A DNA stretch of 58,429 nucleotides from contig CACBUE010000008.1 in NCBI GenBank assembly GCA_902542325.1, forward strand, positions 1 to 58,429, in the 5' to 3' direction. Positions 1-8,338 of this stretch are shown piece by piece. This DNA is from an uncultured SAR86 cluster bacterium (GTDB lineage: Bacteria > Pseudomonadota > Gammaproteobacteria > Magnimaribacterales > Magnimaribacteraceae). Positions within the stretch are counted from its first letter, which is position 1. Each line of letters starts with the position of its first letter. A program made the translations under genes and the position numbers. Below the pieces are notes generated by a model. The model saw nothing but the letters and a program-made list of their open reading frames with translations, had not been told where the DNA came from and ran no database searches.

Positions 1-624
1 GTTGCAGATCCAAATTTAGTAGACTTAACTGAAAAAGGCCTTTTGCAAGCGAAGTTAATCGATGAGAATACAAAGGATATATATTTTGAAAGAATTCTTA
101 GTTCAGGCTTACCAAGAACTATTCAGACAGGTGCTCACATGGCAGAAAGGAGAGGAATCGAAATAGAAGCTTATCCAGAACTTAAAGAATATCAATGGGA
201 TCCAAAATCTTTTCAAGATAATGATGTAAAAAAATTCGGATATCTTTTTGAAAGCTCTAAATCAAAAAATGCGATAGGTGGAATTGAAGAGGCTGACGAA
301 TTTTATAATAGAGTAACAAGACAATTAGAAAAAATTATAAAAGAAGACTGGAGTCAAATAGCCATTGTTTTGCACGGTGCAGTTAATGCTGCAATCATGT
401 GCTGGTTAAATGACATTGATATAAGTCTAGCTTCAAAATTTGATCAGGATCATGCCGCTTTAAATATTATTGATATTGATACGAAAGAAGATGGTGAAAT
501 AATCAGGAAATCAATAAGGCGATACAATATTCCTCCAGATTTATCAGATATAGACTCAGATATAAGATCTTCTTGGGAATCTACAGCAAGTAAAATAATT
601 AGCTTTAATGAATCAGCCAATTAA
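1..624 (+). CDS. Histidine phosphatase family protein (5' end outside window)
   Basis: The reading frame is open from base 1, so the gene starts upstream; the in-frame TTG at 43 is internal, because the preceding codons already give the LTEKGLLQA motif typical of the phosphoglycerate-mutase-like fold. About 207 residues are visible. Other family marks are SSGLPRTIQTG, which carries the second conserved Arg region, and VLHGAVNAAIMCW, which holds the second catalytic His. The first catalytic RHG motif would lie before the window. The substrate cannot be told; the family includes phosphoglycerate mutases, cobalamin phosphatases and general phosphatases. The 3' end overlaps the convergent hydrolase gene by 20 bases. 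Confidence 0.8.
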   Translation, partial: VADPNLVDLTEKGLLQAKLIDENTKDIYFERILSSGLPRTIQTGAHMAERRGIEIEAYPELKEYQWDPKSFQDNDVKKFGYLFESSKSKNAIGGIEEADEFYNRVTRQLEKIIKEDWSQIAIVLHGAVNAAIMCWLNDIDISLASKFDQDHAALNIIDIDTKEDGEIIRKSIRRYNIPPDLSDIDSDIRSSWESTASKIISFNESAN

Positions 625-1402
625 TTATGTCTTGGAAGGCATTGGTATCCTGAATTAGAAATAGATGTCCACCTTCATAAAACTCTAACTTACTGTTATC
701 AATTTTTTGGTGCATCTTCTCCATATTTAACATTGGAGCTATTCCATCATATTTACCTCCCAATAAAAAAGTAGGAATATTGATTTCATCTAAATCTCCA
801 TATGTATTATGGTCCTTTCTTGCGAGTAGTTGTTTAAGAAGGTTTCTTGGTAGAGGTTTATAGGCATTCCTATTTTCCGCCTGTTGTTTTATAGATTGCC
901 ATAAATCATCATTTTCCTCTATCCACGCATCGGTAATTCTCAAATCATTTATTTTGATGCTTGTCTCGAGTTTTTCTTCTTCGTTCATTTCTTCTAATGT
1001 GTGTAAAGGATAGGAAGAACCGCCATCTCCGCCTGAAGAGGTGCAGGCCAAAATGAGTTTGCTTACTCTGGATGCATGTCTTTTTATAAATTCTTGAGCG
1101 ACCATACCCCCAAAAGAAACACCCATAACTGGAATAGTGTCTATTTTAAGCTCATCAAGAAGATGAGCAGCATCATCAGCGTATTGTTGCATTGAATAAG
1201 AACCGGATGGCTTGGAAGTCTGACCAAGCCCTCTTTGGTCATAACTAATAATTTCAAAATGTTCTGAAAGAGGCGAATCAAGCTGATTAGGTTTATTTCT
1301 CAAATCACCTCCTGTGCCCCCTATAAATAATAAGGGTCCGTTAGCACGAGGTGTACTTCTTTCAAAATATATATCTAGGTCTTTTGTGCTTATAATAGCC
1401 AT
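605..1402 (-). CDS. Alpha/beta-fold hydrolase
   Basis: A 265-residue single-domain alpha/beta hydrolase. The nucleophile elbow GVSFGG places the catalytic Ser at about residue 96. An Asp follows in GGKYDGIAP and the catalytic His lies in GGHLFLIQ near residue 246, so the triad is complete. FIGGTGG near residues 27-32 would form the oxyanion loop. There is no signal peptide, so it should act in the cytoplasm. The layout resembles 3-oxoadipate enol-lactonase and MenH-like carboxylesterases, but no neighbour indicates a pathway and the substrate is unknown. It converges on and overlaps the histidine phosphatase gene by 20 bases. Confidence 0.85.
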   Translation of the reverse strand: MAIISTKDLDIYFERSTPRANGPLLFIGGTGGDLRNKPNQLDSPLSEHFEIISYDQRGLGQTSKPSGSYSMQQYADDAAHLLDELKIDTIPVMGVSFGGMVAQEFIKRHASRVSKLILACTSSGGDGGSSYPLHTLEEMNEEEKLETSIKINDLRITDAWIEENDDLWQSIKQQAENRNAYKPLPRNLLKQLLARKDHNTYGDLDEINIPTFLLGGKYDGIAPMLNMEKMHQKIDNSKLEFYEGGHLFLIQDTNAFQDIINWLIH

Positions 1403-1436
1403 GGTTCTTCGATGTTAATTATAGAATAAAATAATT

Positions 1437-1643
1437 ATGAAAAAGGCTTTTATACTAACTACTCTTTTGACGTTAATCGTTCCATCAACTTTATTTGCAA
1501 ATGAGTTTAGTCTCTTTATAAAAACCTGTAAAAGTTGTGAATGGATAACCTATCCCGTGCCTTTTCGTCTGAAGGAGCAATGTGAAATAGCAAGACAAGG
1601 TATCTTTATAAAAGGTATGACTAAATGTCTAAAAACAGATTAG
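1437..1643 (+). CDS. Small secreted Cys-containing protein, unknown function
   Basis: A 68-residue protein that I do not recognise. The first 21 or so residues (MKKAFILTTLLTLIVPSTLFA) form a clear Sec signal peptide with an AxA-like cleavage site, leaving a mature peptide of about 47 residues. Four Cys remain after cleavage: a CKSC pair, one in KEQCE and one near the C-terminus in MTKC. Two periplasmic disulfides or a metal site are possible. It ends three bases before the GH5-like gene on the same strand, so the two are probably cotranscribed. Confidence 0.6.
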   Translation: MKKAFILTTLLTLIVPSTLFANEFSLFIKTCKSCEWITYPVPFRLKEQCEIARQGIFIKGMTKCLKTD

Positions 1644-1646
1644 ATA

Positions 1647-2711
1647 ATGGCTAAATGGTCAGAATCGGAAGCCTTAGACTGGTATAAAGAGCAAGATTGG
1701 ATTGTTGGATGCAACTATCTACCGAGTAACGCTATAAATCAGCTAGAGATGTTCCAGCCAGAAACATTTGATAGTGAAATAAATAAGAGGGAATTATCTT
1801 GGGCGAATAATCTAGGCTTTAACTCAGTTAGGGTTTATCTGCATGACTTGCTTTGGAATGATCCAGAAACCTTTAAAGATATCTTAGATAGATTCCTTAA
1901 CATTTGTGAACAAAACAATATAAGACCAATATTAGTTTTATTTGATGACTGCCACAGACCTTTTCCAAAACTTGGTACACAACCTAAACCGGTAACAGGA
2001 GTTCATAATTCAGGCTGGAAGCAAAGCCCCGGCATGGCCATTGTTAGTGAAATTCATGAGAATGATAATCATCCTGAAATACCAAGATTAAAGAATTTCG
2101 TCCAAGAAACACTAAAGTATTTTAGTAATGATCAAAGAATACTTCTTTGGGATATTTATAATGAACCAGGTCAATTTGGGATAGGTGATAAATCTTTTGC
2201 ATTGTTAAAATTAGTTTGGGAATGGGCATTAGAAATTAGACCTTCTCAGCCATTAACGTCCTGTTTAGATGGCTCAGTGGGTCAAGAGATTATTGAATTA
2301 AATCAAAAAAATTCTGATGTAATTACTTTTCACACTTACGAGGGCGAAAAACTTCAAGAGACAATCGATAGACTTAAAAACTTCAATAGACCTTTAATAT
2401 GTACTGAGTATATGGCTAGAGAATTTGGGTCAACTTTTGAATTTAGCTTACCTATTTTTAAAAAAAATAATATTGGATGTTTTAACTGGGGGCTTGTAGC
2501 TGGAAAAAGCCAAACACATTTTGGCTGGTCTACAATCTTAGACCTAAAAAAGAAAAAGGAAGAAGGTGATTTTTTAAATGAAGGAGATGATGTACCTGAG
2601 CCTGAAGTATGGTTTCATGATATTTTAAGAGCTGATGGTAGCCCTTACTCTTTGGAAGAGGAGATTTTTATAAAAGAAATGACTGCTTCTAAGACGCTAG
2701 TTTGGAAGTAA
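1647..2711 (+). CDS. GH5-like (cellulase-family) glycoside hydrolase
   Basis: A 354-residue TIM-barrel protein of the cellulase/GH5-like superfamily. The acid/base Glu is in WDIYNEPGQFG near residue 172 and the likely nucleophile Glu is in LICTEYMAREFG. A typical barrel Arg occurs in NSVRVYLHD, and the C-terminal FNWGLVAGKSQT matches the late aromatic strand of clan GH-A enzymes. No signal peptide is seen, so it would act on sugars or glycosides already in the cytoplasm. It follows the small secreted protein by three bases and converges with the HNH gene. The substrate cannot be read from sequence. Confidence 0.8.
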   Translation: MAKWSESEALDWYKEQDWIVGCNYLPSNAINQLEMFQPETFDSEINKRELSWANNLGFNSVRVYLHDLLWNDPETFKDILDRFLNICEQNNIRPILVLFDDCHRPFPKLGTQPKPVTGVHNSGWKQSPGMAIVSEIHENDNHPEIPRLKNFVQETLKYFSNDQRILLWDIYNEPGQFGIGDKSFALLKLVWEWALEIRPSQPLTSCLDGSVGQEIIELNQKNSDVITFHTYEGEKLQETIDRLKNFNRPLICTEYMAREFGSTFEFSLPIFKKNNIGCFNWGLVAGKSQTHFGWSTILDLKKKKEEGDFLNEGDDVPEPEVWFHDILRADGSPYSLEEEIFIKEMTASKTLVWK

Positions 2712-2714
2712 ATT

Positions 2715-3233
2715 TCAATCGATATCAATATACTTTGTCCATTCCTCATCTTTAAAGTTATAAGATGAATCTAAATAAGATCTCATCATGTGCTTTAAGG
2801 TCGGTTTCTTGGGCGTCGTCAATGGCTTCAAATCAGAATTCCCTTTTTTGTTATTACAAACTTTGCATGAAGTAGTGACATTCTCCCAAGAAGTATCACC
2901 ACCTTTTGAAATTGGAATTACATGATCTAAAGTAAGGTCATTTCTAGGAAATTTTTTTCCACAGTACTGGCATACATAGTTATCTCTTGAAAAAACATTA
3001 GATCTTGAAAACTTTACCTCTTTTTTTAGATGATGATAATTAGAGAGCATTATTATGCTCGGCACATTTAAGGCCATGCTTGGTGACCTGACAACCCAAT
3101 CATTGTGATCTTTCACAACGAAGACTTTTCGGTTTAAAGTAAGTTTTATAGCAGAGTGCCAGTCGACTACTGAAAGTGGAAAAAAGCTCAGAGGCCTTCC
3201 ATCTCTATTCAATATCAAACAATCAGCAGACAC
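2715..3233 (-). CDS. HNH endonuclease family protein
   Basis: A 172-residue protein with a C-terminal HNH/zinc module. CQYCG and CKVCN form the four-Cys zinc site, and LDHVIPISKGG with the following WENV and NNKKGN supplies the His-Asn-His catalytic set. The N-terminal part (residues 1 to about 85, starting CLILNRDGRPLS) is a conserved extension in chromosomally encoded HNH proteins of many free-living bacteria. Nothing nearby suggests a phage, intron or restriction system, so it looks like a resident gene of unknown role. Its stop lies 3 bp from that of the glycosidase gene. Confidence 0.85.
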   Translation of the reverse strand: MSADCLILNRDGRPLSFFPLSVVDWHSAIKLTLNRKVFVVKDHNDWVVRSPSMALNVPSIIMLSNYHHLKKEVKFSRSNVFSRDNYVCQYCGKKFPRNDLTLDHVIPISKGGDTSWENVTTSCKVCNNKKGNSDLKPLTTPKKPTLKHMMRSYLDSSYNFKDEEWTKYIDID

Positions 3234-3322
3234 TATGACAATATAATATTTTTTTTTAAATTTTTCTAGAGCAATAAAGTTACTTTCTAGTTACTTTTTT
3301 TGAATGTAAAATTTATCTTGAG

Positions 3323-3919
3323 ATGAATAAGTTTTTTACCTTGCTGGCAGTACTTCTCATTGCTGATTCGTCATATTCTGAAGAACCTAAGAAAGTTTTA
3401 TGTGAATTGGAAGGGAATTATTCCATTACTTATGATGATTTCAGAAGAAATTATTTTAATGAAGCTGTAGAGATTGCAAAAAATGTAGCTGTCACCACTA
3501 CTCAATCAATATTTTTTTTAAATAGAGCGAAACAAACTCTTAACAAAGATGCATGGGATAAAAATAAAATTGATGTGATCCAATATTGGGCCTTAGATGA
3601 AAATTCAGATGATCTCCTAAAACTAGACTATGTTGTCGAGCCAGCTCCGGTCTGGGTTACGCAAAGTGATTGGGTAAAGGAGAAAAAAGAGACCGGCATT
3701 ATGGTAACTCATTTCATTGAGAATGGAGCAATGCATCCAAATTATCCTGAATATAAAGTTGATATTTATAAAATAAATAATGAGATAAATTGGTTTACTG
3801 GAAAAGCGAGAATTAAGGGAGATATTTGGCTAAAAAGAGTAGATGGTAAAAAGGGTAAAGATCCAAAAATAGAAATTCTTGCAAAAGGAAACTGTGAAAA
3901 ACAAAAGAAAAAGTTCTAA
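3323..3919 (+). CDS. Secreted protein of unknown function
   Basis: A 198-residue protein with a short signal peptide (MNKFFTLLAVLLIADSSYS) and only two Cys in the mature chain (VLCELEG and GNCEKQ), one at each end, which could pair in the periplasm. The middle alternates aromatic and charged residues (VEPAPVWVTQSDWVKEKK, NEINWFTGKARIKGDIWL) in a pattern suggesting beta-strands. The C-terminus is Lys-rich. I recognise no family. Its TAA stop is followed directly by the stop of the convergent transporter gene. Confidence 0.65.
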   Translation: MNKFFTLLAVLLIADSSYSEEPKKVLCELEGNYSITYDDFRRNYFNEAVEIAKNVAVTTTQSIFFLNRAKQTLNKDAWDKNKIDVIQYWALDENSDDLLKLDYVVEPAPVWVTQSDWVKEKKETGIMVTHFIENGAMHPNYPEYKVDIYKINNEINWFTGKARIKGDIWLKRVDGKKGKDPKIEILAKGNCEKQKKKF

Positions 3920-4876
3920 TTAAAGGCCTTGCACTAATAATAAAGAAGTTGGGATAATTATCGACCATATTAAACATGCCAAAACTACTGGCTTGAATTG
4001 AAGCCTACTCAAGCTCTCTCTATTTATCTGAGTTCCAATACAAAAAAGACCTGTCAAAAGGCAAATTCGATTAATTTCCTTGAGGTAGCCTGTAATAAGC
4101 TCATCAGGTTGAAGAAAAGAATTTAATAAAGTAGCAATCAAGAAAAAAATGACAAAAAGAGGTAAGCCTAGTCCTTCACTCTTACTTCTATAAAGCCAAG
4201 CTGCAAAGATTACCAAGGGGACTATCCAAATGGTCCTTGCTACTTTAAGTGTTGCTGCAACTTCAACTGATAATTCACCTATACTAGAAGCAGCACCAAC
4301 AACAGATGCCGTATCGTGTATTGCAAGTGCAACCCATGCACCAAATTGAACTTCGTTTAGTTGAATGAAGTTATTTAAGATAGGAAATAATAAAACAGCG
4401 ACAGCATTTAATAAAAAAACTATCGTAATTGCCATGGTTAAGTCTTCTGGTCTAGCTCTAATTGAAGGTGCAACGGAAGCGATAGCAGTTCCGCCACAAA
4501 CAGCTGTTCCAGAAGCCAAAAGAAAGGATAGCTTTTGAGAAACACCCAATAGTTTGCCTAGCAATATAACTGCACCGAATGCCAAAACCACATAGAGCGA
4601 AATCCAAAAGAAGTAAACTGAATTGGTCTCGTAAAATGAATCTAAACTCAAACTACCTCCTAAAAAAACTATGCCAGTCTGTAAAATTCTGGATCCATAC
4701 TTTTGAGTAAGAAAATCTTTAGGCAATTTATAAAAGAGCGCTAGAGATATACCTAAAAATAGTGAGACAGCTGAATTACCAATCCATAAGCCTATTGCAA
4801 TGATAATTATCGTTATAAAATAAAGCATTAATGAAGTTTGGTGAGTTACAAATGAATTTGATTTGTAACAATTCAA
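3920..4876 (-). CDS. YeiH-family putative sulfate/anion exporter
   Basis: A 318-residue polytopic membrane protein of the YeiH (UPF0324) family. The hallmark ASGTAVCGGTAIASVAP (about residues 121-137) and WVALAIHDTASVVGAA are present, with roughly ten hydrophobic helices. The family is named for putative sulfate export, and its real substrate is poorly established. The longest frame starts at a TTG (4876) without a visible Shine-Dalgarno site; an ATG at 4828 before LYFITIIIIAIG gives a more usual N-terminus, so the start is uncertain. It is divergent from the DUF411 gene. Confidence 0.8.
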   Translation of the reverse strand: MNCYKSNSFVTHQTSLMLYFITIIIIAIGLWIGNSAVSLFLGISLALFYKLPKDFLTQKYGSRILQTGIVFLGGSLSLDSFYETNSVYFFWISLYVVLAFGAVILLGKLLGVSQKLSFLLASGTAVCGGTAIASVAPSIRARPEDLTMAITIVFLLNAVAVLLFPILNNFIQLNEVQFGAWVALAIHDTASVVGAASSIGELSVEVAATLKVARTIWIVPLVIFAAWLYRSKSEGLGLPLFVIFFLIATLLNSFLQPDELITGYLKEINRICLLTGLFCIGTQINRESLSRLQFKPVVLACLIWSIIIPTSLLLVQGL

Positions 4877-4941
4877 TTATGAGAGTATTAATAACATAAA
4901 TCAATCTAACGAAAGACTTTTAAAAAGTATAAAATGAATAA

Positions 4942-5412
4942 ATGAATAAAATTTATCATAGTTTTCTATTGTCTCTATTAACCTCATTCGTAGGAGCTTC
5001 TGACATCGGTAAACAAAATAGTGAATCTAATTTTGAACTACTGGTTCACAAAACTCCGACCTGCGACTGTTGCAAAATGTGGGTAAACCACATGGAAGAA
5101 AACGGATTTACAGTAAATATAAAAGATCACCAAAGCCTTGTAAAAATAAAAGAGGAACTAAAAATAGAACCTGAGCATAGGTCATGTCATACGGGGGTTT
5201 CCTCGCAAGGACATTTTTTTGAAGGACATATTCCAAGTAAATATGTCTCACAATTTCTTTCAGAAGGTAATCCAGATGCAATAGGCCTGTCAGTTCCTGG
5301 AATGCCTTTGGGCTCTCCGGGCATGGAAGTTGAGGATCGCTTTACACCTTATGATGTACTTGTGCATTACAAAGATGGGTCAACTAAAGTTTATGCAGAA
5401 ATAAGAAAATAA
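4942..5412 (+). CDS. DUF411 family periplasmic protein
   Basis: A 156-residue protein with an N-terminal signal peptide ending near GASDIG, so it is likely periplasmic. The DUF411 core is clear: KTPTCDCCKMW holds a CxCC cluster, followed by RSCHTG, FEGHIPSKY and GLSVPGMPLGSPGMEV. The family is often found with copper-handling genes and has Cys, His and Met residues suited to metal binding, but no copper pump is seen here. An AT-rich hairpin with a T run follows the gene. Confidence 0.85.
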   Translation: MNKIYHSFLLSLLTSFVGASDIGKQNSESNFELLVHKTPTCDCCKMWVNHMEENGFTVNIKDHQSLVKIKEELKIEPEHRSCHTGVSSQGHFFEGHIPSKYVSQFLSEGNPDAIGLSVPGMPLGSPGMEVEDRFTPYDVLVHYKDGSTKVYAEIRK

Positions 5413-5413
5413 A

Positions 5414-5436
5414 ATCCTAATTCAAGGATATTTTTT
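5414..5436 (+). terminator. Possible weak terminator after the DUF411 gene
   Basis: ATCCT at 5414-5418 pairs with AGGAT at 5425-5429 across a six-base loop and is followed, after one A, by six T. The stem is only five pairs, so this is tentative. Confidence 0.35.
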
Positions 5437-5493
5437 GCTTGGACTAAGTTCCTTTTTAATGAGCAGGCTCTTGAATCATTATAAAAATTAAAG

Positions 5494-6333
5494 ATGAATG
5501 CAAAAGTATATGGTTTTACACACTCTCCTTGGGTACAGGCAGTCTTACTGGCTCTATATGAAAAAGAACTAGATTACGATCTTTATGTAAGACCACCTTA
5601 TGATGTCTTCAAAAAATGGGGTGTTTATATGCCTGTAGTTTCATTAGATGATGGTCCTTGGGAAATTGAGTCAACTCAAATACTCACTAAATTAGGTTAT
5701 AAACCTATACTCGCTGACGAACTTAAAGCTGCTAATAATTCCTGGCAAGGAGTTTTGCATCGTACTGATAATCCATTTAAGTTCTTTTTACATTTTGCTC
5801 GTGGTGGACAGATCTCAAAGTCTTTCGTAAATAATACGGTTAGTAACTTTCTTTTAAGCTTTGTTGCCTTTTATATGTTTATGTTAATAAATATTGGAAA
5901 ATGGACATTAAAACAAAAAGAACCTGAAAATTTTGGAGATCAATTCATGTATTGGGAGAAAGCACTTGATACGTCTGAAGGTCCATTCATAGATGGTATT
6001 AAACCAGGTTCAAAGGACTTTGTAATGTTTGGAATAATACAGTGTCATGCAAGTATTCCTGTACCTGCATTGAATTCCCTTATCAATGATCAAAGACTTC
6101 CAAACCTTAGAAAATGGGTAAATACCATGGAAAAACACTTTAAGGGATATCCTTATCTATATTCGTCTAAGTTTTTTAAGTCTGATATTCCAGAAGCAAA
6201 TTCTGCAAACCTTTTTCAAATTGTGTCTTTTTTCTGTGGACTTATAGTGATGATTTTGGCTTTCCCAATTACAATTACATTGGTTTTGATATTAATGAGT
6301 CGAGTAGAAAAGAATAGAATAAAAAGATTTTAG
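5494..6333 (+). CDS. GST-like protein with C-terminal membrane anchor
   Basis: A 279-residue protein whose first 75 residues read as a glutathione S-transferase N-terminal thioredoxin fold (FTHSPWVQAVLLALYEK, then MPVVSLDDG and an ESTQIL segment in the usual glutathione gamma-Glu contact position). The all-alpha C-terminal half is followed by a strongly hydrophobic stretch from about residue 240 (IVSFFCGLIVMILAFPITI) and a basic tail, predicting a tail anchor. A second hydrophobic segment (VSNFLLSFVAFYMFMLINI) lies near residue 115. Soluble GSTs lack such segments. Its stop codon ends one base before the 3' end of the convergent tRNA gene. Confidence 0.65.
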   Translation: MNAKVYGFTHSPWVQAVLLALYEKELDYDLYVRPPYDVFKKWGVYMPVVSLDDGPWEIESTQILTKLGYKPILADELKAANNSWQGVLHRTDNPFKFFLHFARGGQISKSFVNNTVSNFLLSFVAFYMFMLINIGKWTLKQKEPENFGDQFMYWEKALDTSEGPFIDGIKPGSKDFVMFGIIQCHASIPVPALNSLINDQRLPNLRKWVNTMEKHFKGYPYLYSSKFFKSDIPEANSANLFQIVSFFCGLIVMILAFPITITLVLILMSRVEKNRIKRF

Positions 6334-6334
6334 T

Positions 6335-6411
6335 TGGTGGGCCCGGGAGGACTCGAACCTCCGACCAATGGATTATGAGTCCACTGCTCTAACCAACTGA
6401 GCTACAGGCCC
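6335..6411 (-). tRNA. ileX: tRNA-Ile2 (anticodon CAU, encoded CCA)
   Basis: A complete 77-nt cloverleaf on the minus strand. The acceptor stem GGGCCTG pairs with CGGGCCC, the discriminator is A, and CCA is encoded. The D stem is GCTC/GAGC, the anticodon loop is CTCATAA and the T arm is GGAGG-TTCGAGT-CCTCC. A CAU anticodon could mean Met or Ile2. The GACTCATAATC loop region followed by TTGGTC, and the position directly after rpoD as for ileX in E. coli, favour the isoleucine tRNA whose C34 is changed to lysidine by TilS. The 5' end directly abuts the rpoD stop codon. Confidence 0.92.
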
Positions 6412-8283
6412 TTATTCGTCTAGGAAACCTTTCAAGTGAGAGGATCTAGTTGGGTGTCTTAATTTTCTTAAAGCTTTAGCTTCTATTTGTCTAATTCTCT
6501 CTCGAGTTACATCAAACTGCTTACCAACTTCTTCCAGAGTATGATCAGTATTCATCCCAATACCAAATCTCATTCTCAAAACCTTAGCTTCTCTTGCTGT
6601 AAGACTGCCTAATATGTCATCGGTAGCACCCTCGAGGTTTTCTTCTATAGCGGCAATATCAGGTGCATCGATAGAAGTATCTTCAATAAAGTCACCCAAG
6701 GTTGTATCTTCTTCATCTCCGATTGGAGTCTCGGTTGAAATCGGCTCTTTAGCTATTTTTAAGACCCTTCTAACCTTATCTTCTGGAAGATCCATACGCT
6801 CGCCTAATTCTTCAGGAGTAGGTTCTCTTCCCATTTCTTGAACCATCTGTCGCGATACACGATTAAGCTTATTAATAGTTTCTATCATATGGACGGGAAT
6901 ACGAATAGTTCTTGCCTGGTCAGCTATAGAACGTGTTATTGCCTGACGTATCCACCAAGTAGCATAAGTAGAAAATTTATAACCCCTTCTATACTCAAAT
7001 TTATCCACTGCTTTCATCAGACCAATATTGCCTTCTTGAATAAGATCTAAAAACTGAAGTCCTCTATTGGTATATTTTTTGGCTATGGAGATAACTAATC
7101 TGAGATTCGCTTCTACCATATCTTTCTTAGCTCTTCGTATTTTCGCTTCACCTATAGACATCTTTCTATTTATATCTTTAATTTCGCTGACAGGTAATTG
7201 AATAATTTTTTCAAGTTTAGAAAGTTTATTTTGCAATCTAACGATCTCGGTTAAATTTTCTTTTACTTCTTTTGCCCAAGGTTTTCTCGATTTAGCTATC
7301 TTTTCAGACCAAGAAGCGTCAGCTTCGTTTCCAGCATATTCTTGGATGAATTCTTTTCTTGGCATCTTTCCTCTCTTAACGTAGATAGTAAAAAGATATT
7401 TTTCAACTTCTCTAATAATTTCAAGGGCATCTCTTGCGGGATCAGCTATTATTTCGAATTGAGTGGGAGATAATTTAAGAAATTGAAAGATTTCACCTAA
7501 TTTTTCTTGTTCTTGAATAGCTGCTTTACTTGTTCTTGTTCTTGCACAAGCTTTATTCGATTTATTGAATTGCCTTTTAAGTGAACTAAAGCGTTTCTTA
7601 ACTTCAACTGGATCTGGTCCTGAAGCTTCTTCTTCATCAGATTCTCCTTTCTCTTCTTTCTCTTTCTTTTGAGCTAAAGCTGGCGGCGGAATACCTTCTT
7701 CTATATCCATAAATCCAACTAATACTTCCGATAACCTTCTATCTCCTGCTACAACCTCTTGATACTCTTCTAAAATTCTATCGACGATACCTGGGTAAAA
7801 ACAACAAGCCTGCAATAGTTCTCTTGCGCCTTCTTCAATTCTTTTTGCTATTGCTATTTCACCTTCCCTTGTAAGGAGGTCTACTGTTCCCATTTCTCTC
7901 ATATAGAGACGAACTGGATCAGTTGTCCTTCCTACCTCAGACTCAACAGTAGTCAACGTGGTTCTGGTATCTGCAATGGTTTCTGGAGCTGCCTCAGAAT
8001 TATCATCATTGGCAGAATTATTTGATTCAAGAACTTCTATACCGATGTCCATTAACATCTGAATAGTCTCTTCAACCTGATCAGGATCAGATATATCTTC
8101 AGGTAGCATGGAGTTGATGTCCTCGTAGGTAAGAAACCCTTGATCTTTTCCTTTATCTACAAGTTCTCTAAGCCCTGAGTTTTCAAGGTCTTCCTCTCCA
8201 AAAAGGGCTTCATCAGATGCTTCAACAGCCTCTATTTCTTTTTCTTTTGACTCAACGGGTGGATTTTTTGCTTTTCTTGCCAT
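6412..8283 (-). CDS. rpoD: RNA polymerase primary sigma factor (sigma-70)
   Basis: A 623-residue housekeeping sigma factor that directs RNA polymerase to most promoters. Region 1.1 lies in the first 80 residues, region 1.2 at [18 protein letters not shown], and an acidic Lys/Glu-rich non-conserved segment follows (about 205-225). Region 2 includes [19 protein letters not shown] and the -10-binding [15 protein letters not shown]. Region 4 holds the -35-binding helix-turn-helix ([19 protein letters not shown]). It lies 55 bp after dnaG on the same strand, as in the macromolecular synthesis operon, but rpsU is not beside them here. The tRNA-Ile2 gene starts at the base after its stop codon. Confidence 0.98.
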   Translation of the reverse strand: MARKAKNPPVESKEKEIEAVEASDEALFGEEDLENSGLRELVDKGKDQGFLTYEDINSMLPEDISDPDQVEETIQMLMDIGIEVLESNNSANDDNSEAAPETIADTRTTLTTVESEVGRTTDPVRLYMREMGTVDLLTREGEIAIAKRIEEGARELLQACCFYPGIVDRILEEYQEVVAGDRRLSEVLVGFMDIEEGIPPPALAQKKEKEEKGESDEEEASGPDPVEVKKRFSSLKRQFNKSNKACARTRTSKAAIQEQEKLGEIFQFLKLSPTQFEIIADPARDALEIIREVEKYLFTIYVKRGKMPRKEFIQEYAGNEADASWSEKIAKSRKPWAKEVKENLTEIVRLQNKLSKLEKIIQLPVSEIKDINRKMSIGEAKIRRAKKDMVEANLRLVISIAKKYTNRGLQFLDLIQEGNIGLMKAVDKFEYRRGYKFSTYATWWIRQAITRSIADQARTIRIPVHMIETINKLNRVSRQMVQEMGREPTPEELGERMDLPEDKVRRVLKIAKEPISTETPIGDEEDTTLGDFIEDTSIDAPDIAAIEENLEGATDDILGSLTAREAKVLRMRFGIGMNTDHTLEEVGKQFDVTRERIRQIEAKALRKLRHPTRSSHLKGFLDE

Positions 8284-8338
8284 AACAAATTTTAAGGGTG
8301 GGCAATTATATTAGTTTTTTCTACAAAATGCCTAACTT

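Noticed and set aside
2715-3233. HNH gene as part of a mobile intron or phage
   Set aside because: No intron structure, integrase, terminase or repeats flank it, and the whole protein matches a resident chromosomal HNH family.
6335-6411. Reading the CAU tRNA as elongator tRNA-Met
   Set aside because: The anticodon-arm sequence, the TTGGTC variable region and the position after rpoD match tRNA-Ile2 better. Only a TilS-determinant test or a whole-genome tRNA set would fully settle it.
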